From the NCBI RefSeq assembly GCF_902833045.1, contig NZ_CADFDU010000001.1, forward strand, positions 62,001-126,000: a stretch of 64,000 bases of DNA, read 5' to 3'. The notes under the pieces were generated by a model that had not been told where the DNA came from, did not search any database, and saw only the letters and a program-made list of their open reading frames with translations. The number at the start of each line of letters is the position of its first letter. Within the stretch, counting starts at the first letter, position 1. The translations under genes were made by a program, and so were the position numbers. The DNA is from Burkholderia sp. BCC0322. GTDB taxonomy: Bacteria > Pseudomonadota > Gammaproteobacteria > Burkholderiales > Burkholderiaceae. Of the stretch, positions 8,501 to 17,471 are shown one piece after another.

Positions 8501-9270
8501 CGACCTACATCGTCGACGCCGTCGACAGTGCGCTGAAGCTGCTGACCTACGTGGCCGAGCATCCGAACCTCGGCGTGACCGAGCTCGCGTCGCAACTCGG
8601 CATCAACAAGTCGCGCACGTACCGGATGCTGTGCACGCTTGAACTGCATCGCTTCGTCGTGCAGGACCCGCGCACGTCCACCTATGCGCTCGGCCCGCAG
8701 GCGTTCGTGATCGGCGTGGCCGCGTCGCAGCAGAACGCGCTCGTGCGCGCCGCGCACCGGCACATGCTCGCGCTCAACCAGGCGATCAACGAGACCATTG
8801 TTCTGCGCGTACGCGAAGGGCTCGAATCGGTGTGCGTCGCGCGTTGCGAAACGACACACGCGGTACGCACCGTCGGCGCGGTCGGCAATCGCCGGCCGAT
8901 CCATTTCGGCGCATCGGGCAAGGTGCTGCTCGCGTTCGCGCCCGACGCGGTGCGCGACGAATATCTCGCGCAACTGCGCAGGAACGGGCAAGCCGACGAC
9001 CCGGCGAAGCTCGCCGGCGAACTCGACGCGGTCGCGCGCAAGGGCTACGCGGTGAGCAGCGGCGAAGTGACGCCCGGCGCGGTCGGGATCGCCGTGCCGG
9101 TGCGCGACCTGACGGGCGCGACGGTTGCGTCGGTCAGCGTGACGGGGCCCGAGGTGCGCGTGAGCCACGCCGACATACCCGACTATCTCGAACGCCTGCA
9201 GGCGTGCAGCCTCGCCATTTCCGCCGAACTCGGCTACGTCCCGGCGCGCGCCGCGCTGCAACCGGCCTGA
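8497..9270 (+). CDS. IclR family transcriptional regulator
   Basis: A 257-residue protein with the N-terminal winged helix (LLTYVAEHPNLGVTELASQLGINKSRTYRML, residues about 15-45) and a C-terminal effector domain containing RRPIHFGASGKVLLAF and GVTPG-like turns (SSGEVTPGAVGIAVPV). The ATG overlaps the stop of the hydrolase gene by ATGA. IclR proteins bind palindromes and sense small carboxylates. The paired 19-bp palindromes in the upstream divergent gap are its most likely sites. The ligand is probably the substrate or product of the adjacent hydrolase. Confidence 0.9.
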   Translation: MTTYIVDAVDSALKLLTYVAEHPNLGVTELASQLGINKSRTYRMLCTLELHRFVVQDPRTSTYALGPQAFVIGVAASQQNALVRAAHRHMLALNQAINETIVLRVREGLESVCVARCETTHAVRTVGAVGNRRPIHFGASGKVLLAFAPDAVRDEYLAQLRRNGQADDPAKLAGELDAVARKGYAVSSGEVTPGAVGIAVPVRDLTGATVASVSVTGPEVRVSHADIPDYLERLQACSLAISAELGYVPARAALQPA

Positions 9271-9299
9271 CGGCCCGCTTCTTCTTCGACGAGGATCCG

Positions 9300-10790
9300 A
9301 TGTCCGCCTCTTCCCCGAACCCGGCCGGCGCGCACGGCGCCGACACCCCCGCACTCGCGGCTGACGATCCGACGGCGCCCGCCGGTCACGCGCCGCATCC
9401 GCACGGCAAGATGCTGCATCCCGTCGTGATGATGCTGTGGGTGCTCGCCGCGGCGATTGCGCTCACGTGGGTCGTCGACTCCGGCCAGTTCGCGCGCGAC
9501 GGCCGGCTCGTCGTGCCGGGCACCTATCACGTGGTGCCAAAGACCACCGCCCTCACGACGCTCGTCGCCCCGGCCGTCAGTCACAGCACGTCCGCTCAAG
9601 CGCTGCCGGCAAGCCTCGTCTCGGCGTTCGTCGCGGTGCCGCAAGGGCTGCTGAAGAACGCGCCGTTGATCGTGATGGTGATGTTCGTCGGCGGGATGTT
9701 CGGGGTGATGCGCCGCACCGGCGTGGTCGACGCGGGCATCGACCGGCTGCTGCAGCTCACCGGCAACAACGCATACCTGCTGACACCGATGCTGATGATC
9801 CTGATCGGGCTCGGCAGTACGCTGCTCGGCTTCATCTCCGAGTACCTCGTGATCATTCCGATGGTGGTCGTGATCGCGCGGCGCCTCGGTCTCTCGGACC
9901 TGTTCGCGGTCGCCCTCGTCGCGCTCGCCGCGAAGATCGGCTATATCGCGTCGGTCACGAACCCGCTCGCGCTGGCCGTCGCGCAGCCGCTCGTCGGCGT
10001 GCCGCTGTTCAGCGGCGTCGCGCTGCGCGCGGTCGTATTCGTCGTATTCCTGACGATCGGCATCCTGTACCTGCTGCGCTACGTGCGCAGCACCGGCTAT
10101 CGGGCCGGGCAGACCGCCGCGGGCCATGCCGCGCACGCGGCCGCGAAGCTGTCGCTGCGCCACAAGGCAACACTGGTCGTGTTCGCCGCCGCCGTCGCGA
10201 TGCTGATCTACGGCACGCGCGAGCTGAAGTGGGGCAACGTCGAGCTGGCGGCGTTCTACACGGCCGTGAGCATCGCGACGGCCATCATCGGTGGGCTCGA
10301 TTCGCGCAGCGCGGCCGACGCGTTCGTCGACGGGATGAAGAACATGATGCTCGCCGCGCTGCTGATGGGGCTCGCCGCTTCCGTCGAGCTGCTGCTGCAG
10401 AACAGCCTCGTGCTCGACACGCTGATCAACTTCTTCACGCGGCTCGCGGACGGGCAGTCGCCGGTGTGGGTCGCGAACGGGCTGATGGGCGTGCAGATGG
10501 TGCTCGACGTGTTCATTCCGTCGGTGTCCGGCAAGGCCGCGGTCAGCATGCCGATCATCGGGCCGATCGCGCAGCTCTCCGGCGTGAGCGGCCAGACGTC
10601 GGTGCTCGCGTTCGTGCTCGGCGGCGGATTGACGAACCTCGTCACGCCGACGTCCGGAATGCTGCTCGCGTATCTGGCCACGGCGCGCGTCGATTTCGGC
10701 GCGTGGATCCGCTTCGTGCTGCCGCTGTTCCTGACGCTGCTCGCGCTGTCGTGCGTCGTGCTGACGTTCGCGGTGTGGATCGGGTATTGA
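9300..10790 (+). CDS. YfcC family (C4-dicarboxylate/basic amino acid type) permease
   Basis: A 496-residue membrane protein with about 12 hydrophobic helices. The N-terminal 37 residues are a hydrophilic, histidine-containing tail. Family features include the FIPSVSGKAAVSMPIIGPIAQ stretch (with the conserved PSxSGKA) and GGGLTNLVTPTSGMLL near the C-terminus, both seen in YfcC and related arginine/ornithine antiporter-like proteins. GAGG lies just upstream of the ATG at 9300. As the third gene of the hydrolase-IclR operon it probably imports the N-acyl amino acid or dipeptide-like substrate of the hydrolase. Confidence 0.85.
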   Translation: MSASSPNPAGAHGADTPALAADDPTAPAGHAPHPHGKMLHPVVMMLWVLAAAIALTWVVDSGQFARDGRLVVPGTYHVVPKTTALTTLVAPAVSHSTSAQALPASLVSAFVAVPQGLLKNAPLIVMVMFVGGMFGVMRRTGVVDAGIDRLLQLTGNNAYLLTPMLMILIGLGSTLLGFISEYLVIIPMVVVIARRLGLSDLFAVALVALAAKIGYIASVTNPLALAVAQPLVGVPLFSGVALRAVVFVVFLTIGILYLLRYVRSTGYRAGQTAAGHAAHAAAKLSLRHKATLVVFAAAVAMLIYGTRELKWGNVELAAFYTAVSIATAIIGGLDSRSAADAFVDGMKNMMLAALLMGLAASVELLLQNSLVLDTLINFFTRLADGQSPVWVANGLMGVQMVLDVFIPSVSGKAAVSMPIIGPIAQLSGVSGQTSVLAFVLGGGLTNLVTPTSGMLLAYLATARVDFGAWIRFVLPLFLTLLALSCVVLTFAVWIGY

Positions 10791-10910
10791 GATTCGCGGC
10801 AGGTAGCGCAGGACGCGCATGCTCTCCCGGCCGTCCAGCGAGCATGACACCGTCCGGCCTCGATGGCGGCGGCGACCATCGCCACGCAATGCCGCAACCG
10901 CGGGCGCCGT

Positions 10911-12422
10911 TCAGGCCACCTCGACCGCCTTGCCAAACGCCCGCTCGTCGATCGCCTCGGCGAGCGTCGCGAACGCGGTCGCGATCTCGTCCTCCGGCAC
11001 GCACGCATAGCCGAGCAGCAACCCCGACGCCGCACGTTCGCGGTCCGCGTAATACCCCGACAACGGCCGCACGACGATATTGCGTTCGAGCGCGGCCTGC
11101 GCGACCGCGCGATCGTCGACGCCTTCCGGCAACTGCGTGACCAGATGCAGCCCCGCATCGCTGCCGAGCGCGTGCAGCGTGTCGCCGTAGCGTTGCGCGA
11201 CCGCGTCGAGCAGCACCTCGCGGCGCTGCCCGTACAGCGTGCGCATCTTGCGGATATGCGACACGAAGTGCCCTTCCGCGATGAATTCGGCCAGCACCGC
11301 CTGCTGCAGCAGTTGCCCTTCGCGATACAGTTCGGCGCTCGCGGTCGCGAAACTTTCCGCGAGCGGCTCGGGCGCGACCAGGTAACCGACCCGCAGCCCC
11401 GGGAACAGCGTCTTGCCGAAACTGCCCACATAGATCACCTGCCCGGCGGTATCGAGCCCCTGCAGCGACGCGAGCGGCCGGCTGCCGTAGCGGAATTCGC
11501 TGTCGTAGTCGTCCTCGATGATCCAGCAGCCGTGCTGGCGCGCGTATTCGAGCAGCATCCGCCGCCGCGCGAGACTCATCACCATCCCGAGCGGATACTG
11601 GTGCGACGGCGTGACGAGCATCAGCTTCGGCGGCTCGGCGAGATCGGCGGCGCTCGGCGCGATCCCTTCGTCGTCGACCGGGATCGGCCGCGTCGTCAGC
11701 CCCGACACGTTCAGCACGCTGCGCACGCCCCAGTAGCACGGATCCTCGGTCCAGATCACGTCGCCGGGATCGGTCAGCAGCCGCACCGCCAGGTCGATCG
11801 ACTGGTGGATGCCGGTCGTGATCACGATCTGCTCGGGCGTGCAGCGCACCGAGCGCGACGTGCGCAGGTAGTCGGCCAGCGCCTCGCGCAGCAGCGCGAG
11901 GCCGCCGCCCGGCGCGTAGGTCAGCAGGTCGGGGCGCAGCCGCCGCCAGTATTTGTTGTGCAGCCGCGTCCACACACGCGCCGGAAATCGCGACACGTCG
12001 GGCACGCCCGGCATGAACGCGCCGCCCTGCCGTTTCGACACGCCGGCCCCTTCGACGAGCCGCGTGCCGCGCGCGGACAGCCGCCGCACGGACGGCTGCA
12101 CGAACGCCGGGCGAGCAGTGGCCGCGTCGGGCGGCGCGCCGACGATCTCGTCCGGCGCGCTGTCGGCGACGAACGTGCCGCGGCCGGTCGCCGAGTTCAC
12201 GTAGCCTTCGAGGGAAAGCTGTTCGTAAACCTGCGTGACCGTGTTGCGCGCGATCCCGAGCTCGGCGGCCAGCAGCCGCGACGACGGCACGCGCGTGCCG
12301 GCCGGCAGTTCGCGCGACAGGATCGCCTGCTGCAGCAGCCGGTGAAGCTGCCGGTAGATCGGCTGCTCGCCGCCGCGCACGAGGCGCTGCGCGAGCCAGT
12401 CCGACAACACGCTCGCGCGCAT
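10911..12422 (-). CDS. gabR: MocR/GabR-type PLP-binding GntR regulator of GABA catabolism
   Basis: A 503-residue fusion of a GntR winged helix (residues about 20-88; PSSRLLAAELGIARNTVTQVYEQL) and a type I aminotransferase domain. SFGKTLFPGLRVGY carries the PLP lysine at K337; EDDYDSEFRY supplies the PLP-ring Asp. The start at 12422 is preceded by AGGAG; a start 16 codons earlier would lie inside the palindromic promoter. It is divergent from gabT. In GabR proteins GABA and PLP react to activate gabTD transcription. The likely operator is the palindrome at 12449-12469. The assignment as the GABA regulator rests on this context. Confidence 0.88.
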   Translation of the reverse strand: MRASVLSDWLAQRLVRGGEQPIYRQLHRLLQQAILSRELPAGTRVPSSRLLAAELGIARNTVTQVYEQLSLEGYVNSATGRGTFVADSAPDEIVGAPPDAATARPAFVQPSVRRLSARGTRLVEGAGVSKRQGGAFMPGVPDVSRFPARVWTRLHNKYWRRLRPDLLTYAPGGGLALLREALADYLRTSRSVRCTPEQIVITTGIHQSIDLAVRLLTDPGDVIWTEDPCYWGVRSVLNVSGLTTRPIPVDDEGIAPSAADLAEPPKLMLVTPSHQYPLGMVMSLARRRMLLEYARQHGCWIIEDDYDSEFRYGSRPLASLQGLDTAGQVIYVGSFGKTLFPGLRVGYLVAPEPLAESFATASAELYREGQLLQQAVLAEFIAEGHFVSHIRKMRTLYGQRREVLLDAVAQRYGDTLHALGSDAGLHLVTQLPEGVDDRAVAQAALERNIVVRPLSGYYADRERAASGLLLGYACVPEDEIATAFATLAEAIDERAFGKAVEVA

Positions 12423-12448
12423 GATTGGCTCCTGAATATTTATTGAAA

Positions 12449-12469
12449 TGGCTCTGATTACCAGAGCCA
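12449..12469. promoter_or_regulatory. Palindromic operator between gabR and gabT
   Basis: Perfect 8-bp arms TGGCTCTG and CAGAGCCA around ATTAC, midway in the divergent gap. A possible extended -10 for gabT (TGATTATAG) follows at 12474-12482. The position fits a site for the GabR-type regulator. Confidence 0.6.
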
Positions 12470-12542
12470 AATGTGATTATAGTCGCCTCCATGGGCTGCC
12501 AATGCGCCCGATTTTCTACTCACCGGAAAGAACATCAAGGAG

Positions 12543-13832
12543 ATGACCGTGAAGAATGCCGACCTGCAGGCCCGCAAGAACGCCGCCACCCCGCGCGGCG
12601 TCGGCGTGATGTGCGATTTCTACGCAGCCCGCGCCGAGAACGCGGAGCTGTGGGACGTCGAAGGCCGCCGCTTCATCGATTTCGCCGCGGGCATCGCGGT
12701 GCTGAACACCGGCCACCGCCACCCGAAGATCGTCAAGGCGATCGCGGATCAGCTGAACAACTTCACGCACACCGCTTACCAGATCGTCCCGTACGCGTCG
12801 TACGTCGAGCTGGCCGAGAAGATCAACGAACGTGCGCCGGGCGATTTCCCGAAGAAGACCGCGTTCTTCACGACCGGCGCCGAAGCCGTCGAGAACGCGA
12901 TCAAGATCGCGCGCGCCGCCACCGGCCGTCCGGGCGTCATCGCGTTCTCGGGCGGCTTCCACGGCCGCACGATGATGGGCATGGCGCTGACCGGCAAGGT
13001 CGCCCCGTACAAGCTGAACTTCGGCCCGTTCCCGGGCGACGTGTTCCACGCGCCGTACCCGAACGCCGTGCACGGCGTGACGACCGCCGATTCGATCAAG
13101 GCGATCGAGATGCTGTTCAAGGCCGACATCGATCCGAAGCGCGTCGCCGCGATCATCTTCGAACCGGTCCAGGGCGAAGGCGGCTTCAACCCGGCGCCGG
13201 CCGAATTCGTGCGCGCGCTGCGCAAGATCTGTAACGAGCACGGCATCCTGCTGATCGCCGACGAAGTGCAGACGGGCTTCGCGCGTACCGGCAAGCTGTT
13301 CGCGATGCAGCACTACGACGTGCTGGCCGACCTGATCACGATGGCAAAGAGCCTCGCGGGCGGCATGCCGCTGTCGGGCGTCGTCGGCCGTGCGGACGTG
13401 ATGGACGCGGCAGCGCCCGGCGGCCTCGGCGGCACGTACGCGGGCAACCCGCTGGCCGTCGCCTCGGCACACGCGGTGCTCGAGATCATCGACGAAGAGA
13501 AGCTGTGCGAACGCGCGACGCAACTCGGCGACGTGCTGAAGGCGAAGCTGAACGCGCTGCAGGCGGACGTGCCGCAGATCGCCGACGTGCGCGGCCCGGG
13601 CGCGATGATCGCGGTCGAGTTCCTGAAGCCGGGCTCGGGCGAGCCGGATGCGGAGTTCACGAAGCGCGTGCAGGCGCGTGCGCTCGAGCGCGGCCTGCTG
13701 CTGCTCGTGTGCGGCGTGTACTCGAACGTCGTGCGCTTCCTGTTCCCGCTGACGATCCCGCAAGCCGTGTTCGACGAAGCGCTCGTGATCCTCGAGGAAG
13801 TGCTGAAGGAAACGGTCGGCGTGCCGGCCTGA
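12543..13832 (+). CDS. gabT: 4-aminobutyrate--2-oxoglutarate aminotransferase
   Basis: A 429-residue class III PLP aminotransferase of the usual GabT length. It converts GABA and 2-oxoglutarate to succinate semialdehyde and glutamate in the cytoplasm. Seen are FTHTAYQIVPYASYVELAEKI near the start, the cofactor Asp in IADEVQTGFARTG, the PLP lysine at K269 (ITMAKSLAGGMPLSG), and GTYAGNPLA. The ATG at 12543 follows AAGGAG (12537-12542) closely. gabD follows 91 bases downstream after a hairpin, and gabR is divergent. Confidence 0.96.
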   Translation: MTVKNADLQARKNAATPRGVGVMCDFYAARAENAELWDVEGRRFIDFAAGIAVLNTGHRHPKIVKAIADQLNNFTHTAYQIVPYASYVELAEKINERAPGDFPKKTAFFTTGAEAVENAIKIARAATGRPGVIAFSGGFHGRTMMGMALTGKVAPYKLNFGPFPGDVFHAPYPNAVHGVTTADSIKAIEMLFKADIDPKRVAAIIFEPVQGEGGFNPAPAEFVRALRKICNEHGILLIADEVQTGFARTGKLFAMQHYDVLADLITMAKSLAGGMPLSGVVGRADVMDAAAPGGLGGTYAGNPLAVASAHAVLEIIDEEKLCERATQLGDVLKAKLNALQADVPQIADVRGPGAMIAVEFLKPGSGEPDAEFTKRVQARALERGLLLLVCGVYSNVVRFLFPLTIPQAVFDEALVILEEVLKETVGVPA

Positions 13833-13859
13833 GTTTCCGTCGACTTCTCAATTGAATGC

Positions 13860-13894
13860 GCCGCCGCCGTCTTTACGACGGCGGCGGCCGTTTT
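13860..13894 (+). terminator. Rho-independent terminator or attenuator between gabT and gabD
   Basis: A perfect 12-bp stem of GCCGCCGCCGTC and its complement around TTTAC, followed by CGTTTT. It lies 28 bases after the gabT stop and 30 bases before gabD, so it probably lowers gabD expression relative to gabT. Confidence 0.75.
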
Positions 13895-13923
13895 ATCCGT
13901 CCTTTTCGAAGCAGGTGATTCAC

Positions 13924-15393
13924 ATGAGCACGGTTCAGGAAACCCTGGCACTGAAAGACCCATCGCTGTTCCGCCAGCAGGCGTACGTCAACGGCGAATG
14001 GCAAGGCGCGACGAACGGCGAGACGTTCGAGGTCCGCAACCCGGCGACGGGTGGCCTGCTCGGCACCGTGCCGGCGATGGGCGCGGCCGAGACGCGTCAC
14101 GCGATCGAAGCCGCGAACGCCGCGTGGCCGGCATGGCGCAAGAAGACCGCGAAGGAACGCGCGGTCGTCCTGCGCAAGTGGCACGACCTGATGATGGAAA
14201 ACGCCGACGACCTCGCGCTGATCCTCACCACCGAGCAGGGCAAGTCGCTGGCCGAGGCGAAGGGCGAGATCGGCTATGCCGCATCGTTCCTCGAGTGGTT
14301 CGCGGAAGAAGGCAAGCGCGTGTACGGCGACACGATCCCGACGCCGGCGAGCGACAAGCGCATCGTCGTGACGAAGGAAGCGATCGGCGTGTGCGCGGCG
14401 ATCACGCCGTGGAACTTCCCGGCGGCGATGATCACGCGCAAGGTCGGCCCGGCGCTCGCCGCAGGCTGCCCGATCGTCGTGAAGCCGGCCGAGGCGACGC
14501 CGTTTTCCGCGCTCGCGATGGCGGTGCTGGCCGAGCGCGCGGGCGTGCCGGCCGGCGTGTTCAGCGTCGTCACGGGCGACCCGAAGGCGATCGGCGGCGA
14601 ACTGACGTCGAACCCGATCGTGCGCAAGCTGTCGTTCACCGGCTCGACGCCGGTCGGCCGCCTGCTGATGTCGCAATGCGCGGCGACGGTCAAGAAGGTG
14701 TCGCTGGAGCTCGGCGGCAATGCCCCGTTCATCGTGTTCGACGATGCCGACCTCGACGCGGCCGTGCAGGGCGCGATCGCATCGAAGTACCGCAACAGCG
14801 GCCAGACCTGCGTGTGCACGAACCGCTTCTACGTGCATGAAGCCGTGTACGACCAGTTCGCGCAGAAGCTCGCGGCAGCCGTCGGCCAGCTGAAGGTGGG
14901 CCGCGGCACGGAGCCGGGCGTCACGCAGGGTCCGCTGATCAACGAAGCGGCCGTGCTGAAGGTCGAGGCGCACATCGAGGACGCGCTCGCGAAGGGTGCG
15001 ACCGTCGTGACGGGCGGCAAGCGCCACGCGCTCGGCCACGGCTTCTTCGAGCCGACCGTGCTGACGGGTGTCACGCCGGCGATGAAGGTCGCGAAGGAAG
15101 AGACATTCGGGCCGCTCGCGCCGCTGTTCAAGTTCGGCAGCGACGATGAAGTGATCCGCCTCGCGAACGACACAGAGTTCGGCCTGGCCGCGTACTTCTA
15201 CAGCCGCGACATCGGCCGCGTGTGGAAGGTTGCCGAAGCGCTCGAATACGGGATGGTCGGCGTGAACACGGGCCTGATCTCGAACGAAGTCGCACCGTTC
15301 GGCGGCGTGAAGCAATCGGGCCTCGGCCGCGAAGGCTCGCACTACGGCATCGACGACTACGTCGTGATCAAGTACCTCTGCCTCGCCGTCTGA
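13924..15393 (+). CDS. gabD: NAD(P)-dependent succinate-semialdehyde dehydrogenase
   Basis: A 489-residue aldehyde dehydrogenase of GabD type, oxidising succinate semialdehyde to succinate. The catalytic Cys is C296 (NSGQTCVC) and the general base is E262 (SLELGGNAP). TPWNFPAAMITRKVGPALA is the cofactor-binding stretch and FTGSTPVGR the Rossmann turn. The ATG at 13924 is preceded by AGGTG (13914-13918); an earlier ATG at 13852 would include the terminator stem. It completes the GABA shunt with gabT. Confidence 0.95.
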   Translation: MSTVQETLALKDPSLFRQQAYVNGEWQGATNGETFEVRNPATGGLLGTVPAMGAAETRHAIEAANAAWPAWRKKTAKERAVVLRKWHDLMMENADDLALILTTEQGKSLAEAKGEIGYAASFLEWFAEEGKRVYGDTIPTPASDKRIVVTKEAIGVCAAITPWNFPAAMITRKVGPALAAGCPIVVKPAEATPFSALAMAVLAERAGVPAGVFSVVTGDPKAIGGELTSNPIVRKLSFTGSTPVGRLLMSQCAATVKKVSLELGGNAPFIVFDDADLDAAVQGAIASKYRNSGQTCVCTNRFYVHEAVYDQFAQKLAAAVGQLKVGRGTEPGVTQGPLINEAAVLKVEAHIEDALAKGATVVTGGKRHALGHGFFEPTVLTGVTPAMKVAKEETFGPLAPLFKFGSDDEVIRLANDTEFGLAAYFYSRDIGRVWKVAEALEYGMVGVNTGLISNEVAPFGGVKQSGLGREGSHYGIDDYVVIKYLCLAV

Positions 15394-15399
15394 CGTAAC

Positions 15400-15458
15400 G
15401 GTTCAGGGCCCGTCGCGTTAACGGCAGGCCCTGACCGCCCGGCCGGAACCGGGCGGTC
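15400..15458. terminator. Two overlapping hairpins between converging gabD and chemoreceptor genes
   Basis: Arms 15400-15410 and 15427-15436 (GGCCCTGACC, one bulged base) and arms GACCGCCCGG / CCGGGCGGTC at 15433-15442 and 15449-15458. The two stems share bases 15433-15436 and so compete. There is no T-run, so this is a weaker, probably bidirectional, terminator. Confidence 0.5.
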
Positions 15459-15512
15459 CGACGCGGGCCGGCGTCCCTCTCCGTCGTGCCCGCGTCATCT
15501 CTTCCGGCGCGC

Positions 15513-17057
15513 TCACCGAAACACGTTCACCGCCTCCACCAGCCGCGTTGCCTGCTGCTTCAGGCTCTCCGACGCTGCCGTGCTCTGCTCGACCAGCGCC
15601 GCGTTCTGCTGCGTGATGTTGTCCAGATGCACCACCGCCTGGTCGACCTGCGCAACCCCGGTGCTCTGTTCAGCCGTCGACGAGCTGATCTCCGCGATCA
15701 GGTCCGACACGCGCTTCACCTGCGTGACGATGTCCTCCATCGTCTTGCCCGCGCCGTCGACGATCCGTGCGCCCGATTCGACGCGCTCGACGCTCGCGCC
15801 GATCAGCGTCTTGATCTCCTTTGCCGCATTCGCGCTGCGCTGCGCGAGCGCCCGCACCTCGCCGGCAACCACCGCGAAGCCGCGCCCCTGATCGCCGGCC
15901 CGCGCGGCTTCGACCGCCGCGTTCAGCGCAAGGATGTTGGTCTGGAATGCGATGCCGTCGATCACGCCAATGATGTCCGAGATCTTCCGCGAGCTGGCGG
16001 TGATCTCGTTCATCGTCGCGACCACCTCGCTCACCGCCTGCCCGCCGCGCCCCGCCGCTTCGCTCGCGGACACCGACAACTGGTTCGCCTGCAGCGCCGT
16101 CTCCGCATTGCTCGACACGGTCGCCGTCATCTCGGCCATCGACGCGGCCGTCTGCTGCACGCTCGTCGATGCCTGCTCGGTGCGTGCGCTCAGGTCGTTG
16201 TTGCCCTGCGCGATCTCGTTGCTCGCGCGCTGCACGTTCAGCACCTGTTCGCTGACGTCGTCGACGAGCCAGCGGAACATCAGCCCGAGCTGGTTGATCG
16301 TGCGCAGCGTCATGCCGATCTCGTCGACCCGATTCATTCGCACGCCGCTACGGCTCTCGCCGGTCGCCACGCGCAACGCCTCGTCGCGCAACTGCATGAG
16401 CGGGCGCGCAATCTGCGCATCGAGCCACAGCCCCGCAGCAGCCGCAGCGCCGGCCGTCACCGCCGCGAACGCCGCGAGCCCGCCGCCGGCCAGCCCGCAC
16501 GCCCACCCGCCGGCCACCACGACCGGCGCGAGCACGCACAGCGACAGATGAAGCCGCGCGCGCACCGACATCGTCTGGAACAGCGACGTTAAACCGGCCA
16601 CGCCCTTGCGGACGATCAGCCCCTTGTGAAAATGCCGGTTGCCGGCCCGCCCTTCGCGGAAGTCCTTGTAGAGCGCCTCCGCAGCCGCGATCTCGTCGCG
16701 CGTCGCCTTCGTGCGCACCGACATGTAGCCCTTCGGCTCGCCGTTGCGCATCACCGGAATCGCGTTCGCACGCACCCAGTAGTGATCGCCGTTCTTGCGG
16801 CGGTTCTTCACGAGCGCGGTCCACGGCTCGCCGCCCTTGAGCGTTGCCCACATGTCGGCGAACGCCTCCTTCGGCATGTCCGGGTGGCGCACCACGTTGT
16901 GCGGCTGACCTTCGATCTCTTCGGGGGAAAATCCGCTGACCTGGATGAATGCCGCGTTCGCGTAGGTGATGTAGCTGTTCGCGTCGGTGGTCGACATCAG
17001 CGTCGCGTCATCGGGAAAATCGAATTCGCGTTGCGTGACGGGCTGGTTGTTGCGCAT
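15513..17057 (-). CDS. Aer-like PAS methyl-accepting chemotaxis protein (copy 1)
   Basis: A 514-residue chemoreceptor with an N-terminal PAS domain (residues about 5-120; [51 protein letters not shown]) as in Aer redox sensors, a paired hydrophobic segment (about 165-210), a HAMP-like linker and the signalling coiled coil with [29 protein letters not shown]. The ATG at 17057 begins the conserved MRNNQPVTQ; upstream codons lack support. The C-terminal half is nearly identical to copy 2 at 17472-19016, which has exactly the same length, so this is a tandem duplication. A sigma-28-like promoter lies at 17159-17185. It probably senses redox state or oxygen through a bound flavin. Confidence 0.92.
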   Translation of the reverse strand: MRNNQPVTQREFDFPDDATLMSTTDANSYITYANAAFIQVSGFSPEEIEGQPHNVVRHPDMPKEAFADMWATLKGGEPWTALVKNRRKNGDHYWVRANAIPVMRNGEPKGYMSVRTKATRDEIAAAEALYKDFREGRAGNRHFHKGLIVRKGVAGLTSLFQTMSVRARLHLSLCVLAPVVVAGGWACGLAGGGLAAFAAVTAGAAAAAGLWLDAQIARPLMQLRDEALRVATGESRSGVRMNRVDEIGMTLRTINQLGLMFRWLVDDVSEQVLNVQRASNEIAQGNNDLSARTEQASTSVQQTAASMAEMTATVSSNAETALQANQLSVSASEAAGRGGQAVSEVVATMNEITASSRKISDIIGVIDGIAFQTNILALNAAVEAARAGDQGRGFAVVAGEVRALAQRSANAAKEIKTLIGASVERVESGARIVDGAGKTMEDIVTQVKRVSDLIAEISSSTAEQSTGVAQVDQAVVHLDNITQQNAALVEQSTAASESLKQQATRLVEAVNVFR

Positions 17058-17158
17058 GGTGTGGAGCTCCGGGTAACGGATCTTGCGTCCGCTTGGCGAT
17101 TGATTCGCGACCCCGCGCATTTCGGTCTATCCGCATGCGCATTGGTCTGACACCTGCG

Positions 17159-17185
17159 CTTTCGGCACATTCCACGAAAACATGA
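17159..17185 (-). promoter_or_regulatory. Sigma-28-like flagellar promoter of chemoreceptor copy 1
   Basis: Reading on the minus strand: TCATGTTT, an 11-base spacer, then GCCGAAAG. Compared with the FliA consensus TAAAGTTT-N11-GCCGATAA each half matches 6 of 8 and the spacing is exact. It lies about 100 bases before the start codon. Confidence 0.5.
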
Positions 17186-17440
17186 TGGTGTATTCGGGAA
17201 AATATGCATTAAAAATGCACAATCTTTCTTTTATCAAACAATTTGTTTATTGGTGAAACTAAACACCAGATCAGGCAACGGTTTGGCGGCCATTCGTCTG
17301 ATCATTCGGCGTAATTTATCCAATCTCCGGTCGATGCATACACGCAAAATATTAAATACGAATACTTCTCGTTTGGTGCATTTTTGATTGAATGGAAAAC
17401 CTGAACGCGTATTGCGCGCGTCAAATACGATGCATGGATC

Positions 17441-17465
17441 GGGCGCGCACATTGCGTGCGCGCCC
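17441..17465 (-). terminator. Strong hairpin after chemoreceptor copy 2
   Basis: Perfect 10-bp stem GGGCGCGCAC / GTGCGCGCCC with a 5-base loop, beginning 6 bases after the stop. No T-run follows. Confidence 0.5.
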
Positions 17466-17471
17466 TGACGA

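Larger units (their letters stand above)
17058..17471. other. AT-rich gap between tandem chemoreceptor genes
   Basis: A 414-base region much richer in A+T than its neighbours. It holds the promoter of copy 1 and the terminator-like hairpin of copy 2. Short inverted repeats occur at about 17236-17275. No convincing gene is seen. Confidence 0.6.

Noticed and set aside
9234-10889. Long antisense frame opposite the YfcC permease
   Set aside because: His/Arg/Asp-rich shadow reading; the permease frame has clear membrane helices and family motifs.
12426-12434. TGGCTCCTG as a direct repeat of the gab operator half-site
   Set aside because: These bases contain the gabR ribosome site (AGGAG on the minus strand), so the similarity may be coincidental.
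17234-17452. 72-codon minus-strand frame between the chemoreceptors
   Set aside because: AT-rich promoter region, no ribosome site and no family resemblance; more likely chance.
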